DNA of 64,000 nucleotides from Caldora sp965222765 (GTDB lineage Bacteria; Cyanobacteriota; Cyanobacteriia; Cyanobacteriales; Coleofasciculaceae): the NCBI GenBank assembly GCA_965222765.1, contig CBDCVG010000108.1, forward strand, positions 62,001-126,000, in the 5' to 3' direction. A program made the position numbers and the translations under genes. The notes under the pieces are model-generated. The model did no database searches. It was not told the origin of the DNA and saw only the letters and a program-made list of their open reading frames with translations. Of this stretch, positions 1 to 7,967 are shown piece by piece (position 1 is the stretch's first letter; each line of letters opens with the position of its first letter).

Positions 1-1
1 T

Positions 2-1462
2 GCCGGAGATGACACCTTGGATGGTGGTTCAGGGGGTGACCTCTTTATCATTGAAGACCAAGGGGGTATGGATATCATCACTGGGGGCGATGATACAAAC
101 ACTGTGCTGATGATTAATACTAACGTTGAGGTAGATCGGGAATTCCTGCTACTACCCGAAAAAATTTGGTTTATCAACAAAGCTACCGTAGATGCTCTCA
201 AAGAGCGTGGTGGCATTGACCCTGAAACCATCCCCATGCGTCCTGATGGACGACAACTCCAAGATGATGACCTCTTGATTTACATTGGCGATGCCAATAA
301 TGGAGCCCTGATTGAAGATTGGGGTAACTGGAATAACAATGATCGGTTGGTATTTACCAATCAGTACACAGGAGCCTTTGAAACCAGTAAAATATGGGTT
401 AAACTGCTAGCTGCAAAGATGGCTGAATACATTGATCTTGCTAATCTTGAGGATGATATTGATGACAACGACCTAGATGCTTACAGTCCTTGGCATGCTG
501 ATCTTGGGGAGGGGAATAGCGATGAGCTGACTCTTGAGCTGAATCAAGATCTGTATAATTTGATGCAGAGGGCTTGGCAGCCGACGAGTCCAGTAATTAA
601 GCCTGGAGCTAGTTTTGGGGGTAAAATAATAAATCTGCGGCCAGAAATTGAGGAGCAAGAATTTAATTGTTATGTTCCTAGTGATAAGAACCAAATAGTC
701 GGGACAGTACAAGCTTCTGATCCTAACAGTGATAAACTCACTTTTACTATCACCAGTGGTAATCCTAAATTCGAGATAGATAGTAACAGTGGAGTTATTA
801 CAGTTCTTGATTCGAGTCGTTTAGAACCCGGTACGGAGGAAAAATTAACTGTACAAGTCTCTGATGGTTCTCTATCATCAGCAGCAGAAATCACAATATC
901 TATTATCTTCAATCACCCGCCGGAAATTGAGGATCAAAAGTTTGACTTTGATACTGCTGATCGATTGGTGGGGAAAGTAGAAGCTTCCGATCCTGATGGT
1001 CACAATCTCACTTTTAGCAAAACTAGTGGGAATGAGGCTTTTAAAATTACTGCTCATGGAGATATTGTGTTTGGTGGTTTTTTGGGTTTCAAGCCAGGTA
1101 CGCAGGAAGAATTAACTGTGGAAGTCTCTGATGGCTATCTATCATCAGAAGCCAAAATCATAATATATATTATCGGCGGTGACTTACCACCCAATCAACT
1201 GCCGGAAATTGACGATCAAGAGTTTGACTTTGATACTGCTGATCGATTCGTGGGGAAAGTAGAAGCTTTTGATCCTGATGGTGACGACCTCACTTTTAGC
1301 AAAACTAGTGGGGATGAAGCTTTTAAAATTACTACTGATGGATATATTTGGTTTGGTGGTTTGTCGGGTTTCGAGCCAGGTGATGAGGAAAAATTAACTG
1401 TGGAAGTCTCTGATGGCTATGTATCATTAGAAGCAGAAATCACAATACATATTGTCAATTAA
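2..1462 (+). CDS. C-terminal part of an RTX / cadherin-like repeat surface protein (5' end outside window)
   Basis: The reading frame is open from the first bases, so the gene starts upstream of the window; an internal TTG at 17 is not a credible start. The first residues are a hemolysin-type Ca-binding nonapeptide repeat (GDDTLDGGSGGDLF). A region of about 170 residues that I do not recognise follows. Then come three cadherin-like modules of about 90 residues, each opening with P-E-I-(E/D)-(D/E)-Q-(K/E)-F and ending near L-T-V-(Q/E)-V-S-D-G. Modules 2 and 3 are nearly identical, which points to recent tandem duplication. RTX plus cadherin-like repeats is typical of secreted adhesins or S-layer-associated proteins of cyanobacteria, probably exported by a type I system. 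The role as adhesin is inference. Confidence 0.75.
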   Translation, partial: AGDDTLDGGSGGDLFIIEDQGGMDIITGGDDTNTVLMINTNVEVDREFLLLPEKIWFINKATVDALKERGGIDPETIPMRPDGRQLQDDDLLIYIGDANNGALIEDWGNWNNNDRLVFTNQYTGAFETSKIWVKLLAAKMAEYIDLANLEDDIDDNDLDAYSPWHADLGEGNSDELTLELNQDLYNLMQRAWQPTSPVIKPGASFGGKIINLRPEIEEQEFNCYVPSDKNQIVGTVQASDPNSDKLTFTITSGNPKFEIDSNSGVITVLDSSRLEPGTEEKLTVQVSDGSLSSAAEITISIIFNHPPEIEDQKFDFDTADRLVGKVEASDPDGHNLTFSKTSGNEAFKITAHGDIVFGGFLGFKPGTQEELTVEVSDGYLSSEAKIIIYIIGGDLPPNQLPEIDDQEFDFDTADRFVGKVEAFDPDGDDLTFSKTSGDEAFKITTDGYIWFGGLSGFEPGDEEKLTVEVSDGYVSLEAEITIHIVN

Positions 1463-1607
1463 CCGAAGCCCGAAATTACCTGATGGGGTGACAACTATGT
1501 CTGTTGTTGTTACCCCGTCAGTCAGCATTGGTCAATCTATAATTAACTAGGGTGTGCTGACAAAGTCCATTGATTGGGGTTTTGAAGTAATGAGCGCCTA
1601 ACGGCGC

Positions 1608-1637
1608 AGGGAACAGGGAACAGGGAACAGGCAACAG
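1608..1637. repeat. heptamer tandem repeat (GGGAACA)n
   Basis: Four successive copies of GGGAACA, the last imperfect, lie after the RTX gene. Such heptamer arrays (STRR type) are common between genes in filamentous cyanobacteria. Confidence 0.7.
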
Positions 1638-1691
1638 AGTAAAAATACACGCCGAAAAAGAAGATAAGAAACAAGTCAGTTTCCCTTTGAG

Positions 1692-1721
1692 CCTCCTGCC
1701 TCCTGCCTCCTGCCTCCTGCC
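1692..1721. repeat. heptamer tandem repeat (CCTCCTG)4
   Basis: Four perfect copies of CCTCCTG. A second heptamer array, (AGTAATG)3, follows at 1734-1757. Confidence 0.75.
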
Positions 1722-1917
1722 TTCTTCCTGGAGAGTAATGAGTAATGAGTAATGAGTCAAGAATTCATTAGGGATTTCCCGGTTAAAATGCAAGGTTTTT
1801 GAGTCTATCGATACAAAAGCCTTGGACTAAGTTTTGCCTAAAAAGGATTAAAATCCTTGTCTGGCATGGCTTCCACACTTATACAGCAAGCCCTAACTAT
1901 TTGCCATCTACAATCGA

Positions 1918-2565
1918 GTGACTCCACCCAAGCTAATCTTTGAAACCTATTTCCCAACCCTAATCGCCTTCCAAGACTGGCCCGATACCCCTTCTCTCAA
2001 TGCCTACCTCAAACAGCAGATTTACGCTTTAAGAGAGGCTAACCCCGAAGGGGTTGAACGCTCTAATATGCGTAAGGTTGGGGCTTGGCACAGTAAAACC
2101 AATCTCAATCGCCTTCCGGAATTTGCCGATTTCACGGCACGAGTCACCGCCACTGTACAGGGTTATTTCGACAACTTGGGCTGCCATCCCGACTGGAAAG
2201 CCACCTGTGATAATATGTGGGCTAATGTCAGTCCCAAGTATGCCTACAATCGTCATCATTCCCACGGCAGCACCCTCTGTAGTGGAGTCTACTATGTCCA
2301 AGCTGACCCTGCCCACAGTGGGCGCATCAATTTCTTTGATCCTCGTGTCCAAGCGGTTACTCAACCCAGGTATACTGATGAAGCCCGCACAAACCAAGCT
2401 CATACTTGGGGCAAAGTCTATTTTGACCCCATTCCAGGTCGGATCATCCTGTTCCCTGGCTGGTTAAGCCACGATGTCGATCCCAACCTCCACGAGTCCC
2501 CAAGTCCAGAAGGCGATCGCATCAGCATCAGTTTCAATTTCTACCAACAAAAGCTGACAGAGTGA
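1918..2565 (+). CDS. 2OG-Fe(II) oxygenase-like protein, TIGR02466 family
   Basis: A 215-residue soluble protein. The C-terminal half carries the double-stranded beta-helix signature of this putative 2-oxoglutarate/Fe(II) oxygenase family: SGVYYVQAD, then INFFDPR, FPGWLSHDVDPN and RISISFNF. The H-D pair in GWLSHDVDPN and the late R-I-S-I-S match what is seen in PF13759-type proteins. The start is GTG at 1918; no in-frame ATG fits the family's N-terminus (PKLIFETYFPTLI). The substrate is unknown; members are often linked with phage or modified small molecules. It stands alone between two unrelated genes. Confidence 0.75.
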   Translation: MTPPKLIFETYFPTLIAFQDWPDTPSLNAYLKQQIYALREANPEGVERSNMRKVGAWHSKTNLNRLPEFADFTARVTATVQGYFDNLGCHPDWKATCDNMWANVSPKYAYNRHHSHGSTLCSGVYYVQADPAHSGRINFFDPRVQAVTQPRYTDEARTNQAHTWGKVYFDPIPGRIILFPGWLSHDVDPNLHESPSPEGDRISISFNFYQQKLTE

Positions 2566-2661
2566 CAATTTTGGCTATGACCAAACAGTGGATTGATCGA
2601 GCTGAGTAATAGAGGAATAAATCATAACCGCTCACAAGCCTTGTGGGCGGTTACATTGACT

Positions 2662-3342
2662 TTAAACATTATTGAGAAAATCTAAAGCCATCCAGCCAAA
2701 TTGGTTTTGATTGACACCTTGGGTAGCATGACCAAAAAGCCATCCTTTACTAGAACCGAGACCACTCTCAGGTTGCCCCCAAACCTCAATCGGAGTTCCG
2801 TTGGCGAGTTCAGTGAGTTTTTCTGACTGGTTGCTTGGTTCAAATCTTACAGCGAGGGGACTTCCGTTAGTTGCGACATAACCAGAGCGTGCATATTTTT
2901 TTAACCTGATATAGTCTCTACCCATCCAGCCACGCTCTTGTTCCGGAGCCCCTGGCTCGCCACCATAACACCAGTCTTCTCCGTCTTTAGTTAAGATCTG
3001 GGACTCGTCAATCTCGACTATAGTGCCTGGAGACAGATTTTTCTTGATGGGTTCTTGTTTACCTGGATTGGAACGCAGGGGAAGATCACTTTTCCTAGTA
3101 GCAATATACCCTGCACTGTATTGTCCCTCTATTTGGGCATGACCCTCGTACACATACCAAGAATTATAATTTCCTAGTTTTCCGAGCAAATTCAAATAGT
3201 AATGTTCGTTATCTATTTGATATGAAGTTACTTCAAAAGTACTACCAGGTGGAACATTAAGCAACTGAGATGCTGGCAAAGAACCTGAATCTGCTGTGCT
3301 TTGTTTAAATATTGTGTTCTGAATGATTTTTATACTAACCAT
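2662..3342 (-). CDS. hypothetical protein with SH3-like domains
   Basis: A 226-residue protein with no signal peptide visible. Residues 1-75 resemble a small beta domain seen in cyanobacterial cell-wall-associated proteins (TIFKQSTADSGSL, WYVYEGHAQI). Two SH3b-like stretches follow: about 80-150, with LPLRSNPGKQEPIKKNLSPG and ending GWMGRDYIRL, and about 153-222, with LAVRFEPSNQ and ending FGWMALDFL. The repeated G-W-M ending is characteristic of bacterial SH3 modules that bind peptidoglycan or peptides. There is no catalytic domain, so it may be a binding or targeting protein. Function is not known. Confidence 0.65.
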   Translation of the reverse strand: MVSIKIIQNTIFKQSTADSGSLPASQLLNVPPGSTFEVTSYQIDNEHYYLNLLGKLGNYNSWYVYEGHAQIEGQYSAGYIATRKSDLPLRSNPGKQEPIKKNLSPGTIVEIDESQILTKDGEDWCYGGEPGAPEQERGWMGRDYIRLKKYARSGYVATNGSPLAVRFEPSNQSEKLTELANGTPIEVWGQPESGLGSSKGWLFGHATQGVNQNQFGWMALDFLNNV

Positions 3343-3542
3343 GATGCTTCCTTGAATTCAAATCAGTTAAGTATAGCACGGTGATGATTTATTAGACTTC
3401 CGTAAAAACCATGTAGTAGCAAGCTGTTGTGTATTTAAATTGTGAATTATTATTGACTTAGATCCTGGGATATGACGAATTCAAAGTTTCTCTCTCCTTA
3501 TGTATTAAAATGATTTTAAAATTTATTTGGCAAGCCCTAAAT

Positions 3543-4031
3543 ATGAATCAAATAACAAAACAGATGTTGAATTATTTCAAAACCAATGTTCAACAAGCGA
3601 TCCAGATGTTTGATCTCAATCGAGATGGAATGGTTAACAGGAACGAAGTTATTCAAGTCTTACAGCAATCAGGTTTAGAGATAAATAGTGCTAGACAAAT
3701 AACTGATAGCCTATTTGAGCAATTAGATGTTGATCACGATGGGTATCTCACCCTAAAAGATTTTCAAACCGAAGTTAATCCACCACAAAGTCCTGGACAC
3801 TCCTCTCAGCTTGAACAACAGATGCTGAATTATTTCAAAACCAATGTTCAACAAGCGATCCAGACGTTTGATCTCAATCGGGATGGAATGGTTGATAAAA
3901 ATGAAGCTATCCAAATTTTCCAGCAATCAGGTTTAGACATAAATAGTGCTAGACAAATTACAGAAAGTCTGTTCCATCAATTGGATGTTGATCAAAATGG
4001 GTATCTCACTCTGAAAGATTTTCAAGCCTAA
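3543..4031 (+). CDS. EF-hand protein, two duplicated EF-hand pairs
   Basis: A small acidic protein of 162 residues (173 if the upstream ATG at 3510 is used). It has four EF-hand loops: DLNRDGMVNRNE, DVDHDGYLTLKD, DLNRDGMVDKNE and DVDQNGYLTLKD. The two halves are near-identical at the DNA level over about 200 bases, so the gene arose by an internal duplication. Both halves begin with MLNYFKTNVQQAIQ. I prefer ATG 3543 because MNQITKQ starts the conserved helix and the 11 residues before it are hydrophobic and unmatched in the second half. It probably acts as a calcium sensor or buffer; the partner is unknown. Confidence 0.8.
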   Translation: MNQITKQMLNYFKTNVQQAIQMFDLNRDGMVNRNEVIQVLQQSGLEINSARQITDSLFEQLDVDHDGYLTLKDFQTEVNPPQSPGHSSQLEQQMLNYFKTNVQQAIQTFDLNRDGMVDKNEAIQIFQQSGLDINSARQITESLFHQLDVDQNGYLTLKDFQA

Positions 4032-4091
4032 GTTGATCAAGAGGTAAGGTGATTTCCACCAAAAGTTTGTACCAAGATGGATGTGCCGTAG

Positions 4092-4119
4092 GGTGCTGTT
4101 AGCGATAGCGTAACGCACC
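4092..4119. repeat. short palindrome GGTGC...GCACC
   Basis: An imperfect inverted repeat, GGTGC-T-GTTA / TAAC-GCACC, around GCGATAGCG, downstream of the EF-hand gene. The sequence style is that of small dispersed palindromes common in cyanobacterial intergenic DNA. It could also form an RNA hairpin at the end of the EF-hand transcript. Confidence 0.5.
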
Positions 4120-4193
4120 ATCCCTTGGATTTGCTGGTACTTTCACCTCTCAAAAATCACCTAAAGGAGCAGGGAACGATGGTAAATCCCTTA

Positions 4194-4916
4194 TTATGGG
4201 GATAATTTCGCCTTTTTAGCCCTGTTTTCCTGATACCAGAGAGCTACAGCCGGTGACCACTGTTCAAAATGAATATATAGGAGTTCACATAGCTTCTGTG
4301 CTTCTAACTGAGCATCTTTTTTCCATCTTAAGTCCAACAAATGCATAAGCGATCGCATATTGCAACTGAGGACAAAATGCTGTCGAGCGTCGAAAGGAAT
4401 CAATCCTCTAGCATGTTCTTCTGATAAACCTTCGTTGATGCGTTTTTTGTAATGTTGGCAAGCCTTCAAGCACCATTCTAGATCTTCAGATCGTTGTGCT
4501 TCAGAATAAAAGTAACGCTTGCCTTGACGATTAGTGTATTTGCCAACAGGACGGAGATAGAAAACTTCTTCTACATTTTGTTTATTTTCTGCAACATTAA
4601 TGATTCTTTGACCTGTATAGCGAAATGATTGGACGTCAAAACTCACCCCAACCCGATGGGTACGTACTTGTTGCATCATTGAGTGGGGAAAGTAGCCAAC
4701 ATTGAATGTAATCTGTGGATGTTCTAGAGGACCATAATGTCCGCGATCGCCTGATAACAAGTGCTTCACAATTAGTTCACCAGCCCGTTGTTCATCTGGC
4801 CAGCTATCTTGACTATCCCAGACAAAATTCTCCGAATAATCCTGGTGCATTGCTGCCCAAACAACTTGTTGTGGTTTGGCTGTGGCAGCAATTACTTCAA
4901 CACAAAATCTTTCCAC
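4194..4916 (-). CDS. thyX: flavin-dependent thymidylate synthase ThyX
   Basis: ThyX methylates dUMP to dTMP using methylenetetrahydrofolate and reduced FAD. The 240-residue protein carries the ThyX motif as RTHRVGVSFDVQSFRY, with an upstream histidine-rich segment (GHYGPLEHPQI) and the C-terminal NMRSLMHLLDLR element that holds substrate and flavin. Length is normal for the family. It lies 20 bases downstream of dcd on the same strand, so the two probably form an operon: Dcd makes dUTP, the source of dUMP, and ThyX uses the dUMP. No ThyA is visible nearby. Confidence 0.95.
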   Translation of the reverse strand: MERFCVEVIAATAKPQQVVWAAMHQDYSENFVWDSQDSWPDEQRAGELIVKHLLSGDRGHYGPLEHPQITFNVGYFPHSMMQQVRTHRVGVSFDVQSFRYTGQRIINVAENKQNVEEVFYLRPVGKYTNRQGKRYFYSEAQRSEDLEWCLKACQHYKKRINEGLSEEHARGLIPFDARQHFVLSCNMRSLMHLLDLRWKKDAQLEAQKLCELLYIHFEQWSPAVALWYQENRAKKAKLSP

Positions 4917-4936
4917 TTTACTTTAGCTTTTTTGCT

Positions 4937-5518
4937 TCAAACTTTAGAGAAAACCACTGTTTCTGGTTGATCTTGATATTTACCTCGCCGTTTTTCATAA
5001 CTTACAGAGCAAGGATTTCCCGATAAAAACAGCAACTGAACTACTCCCTCATTGGCATAAATACGACAGTCAGCACTCGAAGAGTTGGAAAATTCCAAGG
5101 TCAAGTGTCCACGCCATCCTGCTTCAGCTGGAGTTAAATTAGCTATTAAACCCACACGAGCATATGTGCTTTTTCCAATGCACAAAACCGAGATATCTTC
5201 AGGAACTTCTAGCCGCTCTAAAGCTACTCCTAGTCCATAGGAATGAGCAGGCAAAATAAAGTAGCTGCCATTAGCATCTGTATGTAGTTGAACTGGTTCT
5301 AGATTGTTAGGATTGAAGTTTTTCGGGTCAACGACAGTACCAGGGATATGCCGAAAGACTCGAAATTCTAATGGTGATAATCTAACATCATAGCCATAGC
5401 TGCTCAGACCGTAGGAAATAACTGGCAGTCCCTCTAGGTGACGAACTAGCCTGGGTTCAAAGGGAGCAATCATTCCCCGAGCTGCCATTTCTGTAATCCA
5501 GACATCGTTCTTGATCAT
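4937..5518 (-). CDS. dcd: dCTP deaminase
   Basis: Converts dCTP to dUTP and ammonia in the cytosol, supplying dUMP for thymidylate synthesis. The 193-residue sequence shows the Dcd/Dut trimer fold: LSSYGYDVRL near the N-terminus, IGKSTYARVGLIANLTPAEA with the catalytic glutamate region, and GWRGHLTLEFSN. The start ATG at 5518 gives the expected N-terminus (MIKNDVWI). It sits directly upstream of thyX on the same strand, which fits a dCTP to dTMP pathway unit. The bifunctional dCTP deaminase/dUTPase form cannot be excluded by eye. Confidence 0.93.
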   Translation of the reverse strand: MIKNDVWITEMAARGMIAPFEPRLVRHLEGLPVISYGLSSYGYDVRLSPLEFRVFRHIPGTVVDPKNFNPNNLEPVQLHTDANGSYFILPAHSYGLGVALERLEVPEDISVLCIGKSTYARVGLIANLTPAEAGWRGHLTLEFSNSSSADCRIYANEGVVQLLFLSGNPCSVSYEKRRGKYQDQPETVVFSKV

Positions 5519-5622
5519 AGTAAGCTGTCGTGCAAATAAAGCTATTATTGCAGAAGATTTGAAGTGCTATTCATCCCATCTCCAACCTGACAGGTATGGA
5601 GTGGTACTTCTGGCAGTTAAGG

Positions 5623-6159
5623 CTAAAGTTGGTGACTGCGACGAATTTCTGTAATTTGGTCAGCGACATCAAGGATAGCTTGAGGCATCTGTGGACCTGT
5701 CAGAATAATATCAACATGACTAGGACGTCTTTCCAGAAAAGCCAATACCTCCTCTTGGGGAATTAAGCCAAAGTTGATTGCTAAGCTCAATTCATCCAAA
5801 ACGACTAAGGAGTATTTTTCCTGGTAGACTACATCTTGAGTATAGTGCCACAACTGCATTAAAGCTTTAGATTCTGCTTCATCCAATTCCGGTGTGTCAA
5901 TGTAACGGGGCAGGTCACAGCGAATCCAATCTAGATGTTGTCCTAGACGAATAGGATGCTCATAGCCTTGTCCAATTCCTCCTTTGAGGAACTGAACTAC
6001 TAGTACTTTTGTTCCTTGGCCGGCAATTCTTAGAGCTTGAGCAATAACATTTGTAAAAAAGCTGCGGTGGGAGCTGGTAAATACTTGTAGTAGTCCTTCA
6101 ACGCGGTAAGTTAATTGACGAGGAGAATCAAGGCTGGGAGCTTCTAACTGGGAAATCAT
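5623..6159 (-). CDS. CobA/BtuR-like P-loop family protein with a degenerate Walker A
   Basis: A 178-residue protein aligning by eye with cob(I)yrinic acid a,c-diamide adenosyltransferase (CobA/BtuR): GLLQVFT near residue 22, KVLVVQFLKGG, the Walker-B-like LVVLDELSLAINFGL, and the C-terminal ILTGPQMPQAILDVADQITEIR. In true CobA the segment after VFT reads GNGKGKTTAA; here it is SSHRSFFTNVIAQ, so the ATP-binding P-loop lysine is missing. I infer a paralog that has lost normal ATP-dependent adenosyl transfer or binds its ligand differently. It is on the same strand as dcd-thyX but about 100 bases away, so co-transcription is possible. Confidence 0.7.
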   Translation of the reverse strand: MISQLEAPSLDSPRQLTYRVEGLLQVFTSSHRSFFTNVIAQALRIAGQGTKVLVVQFLKGGIGQGYEHPIRLGQHLDWIRCDLPRYIDTPELDEAESKALMQLWHYTQDVVYQEKYSLVVLDELSLAINFGLIPQEEVLAFLERRPSHVDIILTGPQMPQAILDVADQITEIRRSHQL

Positions 6160-6513
6160 AGCTAAAAAATAACAGGCAATGAGCTTCTGTAGCCAATGAA
6201 AGAGTTGTTACATCTTCAATTATGTAACCTATATATATATAGCGTATTTTCTTAGTTGCCGACCTAGTCACACACTACATCTATCATGCCGTCACGGAAT
6301 TATGTCATCCTGAGCGATAGCGAAGGAGCTCCAAACGAGGTTGCACTCAGGTAAGCATCTGTCTCTTCAGGATTGACAACGATAGTACGACTGTATTTTT
6401 AGCTGAATTTTGGCTTCATACCAAATCCAGCATACATAATCCTGTTATGCTCCATTAGTAAGAAGTCAAGTCTACATTAGCGAGCAAAAAAGTAAAGTAG
6501 GAGTTTTCTAATC
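6160..6513. other. intergenic region between divergent genes
   Basis: This 354-base divergent region upstream of the CobA-like and adenylate kinase-like genes holds a TATATATATA tract near 6229-6240 and one copy of a dispersed repeat (6295-6336). No gene is seen. Confidence 0.5.
6295..6336 (+). repeat. dispersed repeat, copy 1
   Basis: A block of about 40 bases reading GGAATTATGTCATCCTGAGC and then GATAGCGAAGG. It recurs at 15265-15305 in the same orientation and at 16297-16329 inverted. All three copies are intergenic. Confidence 0.7.
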
Positions 6514-7101
6514 GTGAGACTGGTGATTCTAGGAGGTCCAGGTGCAGGGAAAGGAACACAGGCAAAAAAGTTGTGCCAGCAGCAGAGTATCCCTTTAGTT
6601 TCCACCGGTGATATATTACGAGAGGCGATCGCTTCTCAATCTGATTTAGGACGGCAAGTGGAGCCCTATGTTACTCAGGGAGAGTTAGTGCCAGATACAC
6701 TGCTCATCGAATTTATGGGCCAGCGTCTTGTGCAGTCTGATGCTGCCAATGGTTGGTTGTTAGAAGGGTATCCTCGTACTGCTTTCCAGGCAGAGGAATT
6801 GGATTTTTTACTAGAGAAGTTGGAGCAAAAGCTGGATTGGGCAATTTACTTGGAGGTACCAGAATCGGTAATGAGCGATCGCTGTCTTGGGAAATTGAAT
6901 ACTCTAGGAAATAAGACCTATCAAGAAAATTTACGCCCAGACAATCACCCTGATATTGTACAGCGCCGCATTGATCTGTTCCATGAATGTACCATTCCTA
7001 TCCTAGAATATTACGGATATTGCCACCGGCTATTGACTATTAATGGAAACCAGTCGCCAGAGGAAGTACATCAGGAAATATTAGAAAAACTTAAGCTTTG
7101 A
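6514..7101 (+). CDS. adenylate kinase family protein (divergent LID)
   Basis: A nucleoside monophosphate kinase of 195 residues that interconverts ATP + AMP and 2 ADP. It has the P-loop GGPGAGKGTQAKKL, the AMP-binding STGDILREA, and LLEGYPRTAFQAEEL. The LID segment is short and atypical: the usual R-(I/L)-x-G-R-R is replaced around MSDRCLGKLNTLGNKTYQEN, with no zinc cysteines. The start is GTG at 6514, preceded by GTAGGAG. Cyanobacteria often encode more than one adenylate kinase; this looks like the divergent form, so a different nucleotide preference is possible. Confidence 0.82.
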   Translation: MRLVILGGPGAGKGTQAKKLCQQQSIPLVSTGDILREAIASQSDLGRQVEPYVTQGELVPDTLLIEFMGQRLVQSDAANGWLLEGYPRTAFQAEELDFLLEKLEQKLDWAIYLEVPESVMSDRCLGKLNTLGNKTYQENLRPDNHPDIVQRRIDLFHECTIPILEYYGYCHRLLTINGNQSPEEVHQEILEKLKL

Positions 7102-7169
7102 AAGTTTATAAACCCGCCGAGAAAACCCCATCCCCTTGTGGGTGCGGCTGTTGACAGACTTACTTCGTG

Positions 7170-7216
7170 TCGCAACAAACAACAAACAACAAACAACAAA
7201 TAACAAATAACAAACT
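7170..7216. repeat. heptamer repeat (AACAAAC)n / (AACAAAT)n
   Basis: A run of AACAAAC and AACAAAT units ends just before the rph ATG. A frame open through it from GTG 7167 would only encode Gln/Asn/Thr, so the repeat is treated as non-coding leader. Confidence 0.7.
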
Positions 7217-7217
7217 T

Positions 7218-7967
7218 ATGTCTTGGCAGCGTCCGGATCACCGACAATCTGATCAATTACGTCCCATCAGCTTTGAGCGCGAATTCACTCGATTTGCTCC
7301 TGGTTCCGTTTTAGTCAAGTGTGGTAACACGGAGGTGCTTTGTACTGTGACAGTACAAGAAGGAGTACCCAAGTTTCTCGAAAACACTGGCAGCGGCTGG
7401 TTAACTGCTGAATATAGAATGCTGCCAGGAGCGACACCTGAGCGGCAAAAACGGGAATTTCTCAAGCTTTCAGGGCGTACTCAAGAAATTCAGCGGCTGA
7501 TTGGACGCAGTTTAAGAGCTTCTATGGATCTCAAAGCTTTGGGAGAACTGACATTAACTGTCGATGCAGATGTTTTACAGGCTGATGCTGGAACTCGCAC
7601 TGCCTCCATTACGGGGGGATATGTTGCTCTTGCCGATGCTGTAGCCAAGTTGGTAAAAACTGGTAAGTTAGTGAGATCGCCTCTACGTCACCAAATTGCT
7701 GCTGTTTCTGTAGGGTTATTAGAGGGAGAGGCATTTTTGGATTTGAACTACCTTGAAGATGTAGCAGCTCAAGTAGACTGCAATATCGTCATGAATGACG
7801 AGATGGAGATTATTGAAATTCAAGGAACTGCTGAGGAGGGAAGCTTTAGCCGCAACCAGCTTAATCAGATATTGAATGTAGGAGAAAAAGGCATTAAGGA
7901 GTTGTTCGAGGCACAGCGCCTTACTCTTGGTACTGTAACTGGTGACATTGTTTCAGATAGAATTTAG
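7218..7967 (+). CDS. rph: ribonuclease PH
   Basis: Phosphorolytic 3'-5' exoribonuclease that trims tRNA precursors in the cytosol. The protein starts MSWQRPDHR at ATG 7218. The RNase PH core is clear: RPISFEREF, GSVLVKCGNTEVLCTVTV, GWLTAEYRMLPGAT, the phosphate-binding SGRTQEIQRLIGRSLRA, and LQADAGTRTASITGGYVAL. At 249 residues it has normal family length. Its last 47 bases overlap, tail to tail, with the cyclase gene on the other strand. Confidence 0.95.
   Translation: MSWQRPDHRQSDQLRPISFEREFTRFAPGSVLVKCGNTEVLCTVTVQEGVPKFLENTGSGWLTAEYRMLPGATPERQKREFLKLSGRTQEIQRLIGRSLRASMDLKALGELTLTVDADVLQADAGTRTASITGGYVALADAVAKLVKTGKLVRSPLRHQIAAVSVGLLEGEAFLDLNYLEDVAAQVDCNIVMNDEMEIIEIQGTAEEGSFSRNQLNQILNVGEKGIKELFEAQRLTLGTVTGDIVSDRI

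Larger units (their letters stand above)
1463..1917. other. intergenic region with short tandem repeats
   Basis: No credible gene is seen in these 455 bases. The sequence holds three heptamer-type tandem repeats (listed separately). The minus-strand open frame over the region only translates those repeats into Gly-Arg-rich strings. Confidence 0.6.

Noticed and set aside
1608..1757. Tandem repeats as a CRISPR array
   Set aside because: Units are seven bases with no spacers; no CRISPR-type repeat-spacer pattern or cas gene is in the window.
1518..1793. Minus-strand open frame of 91 codons
   Set aside because: Most of it is the translation of heptamer repeats (Gly-Gly-Arg-Arg-Gln strings) and it has no ribosome site.
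2029..2467. Open frames on both strands inside the TIGR02466 gene
   Set aside because: Shadows of the real gene; the sense frame alone shows family motifs.
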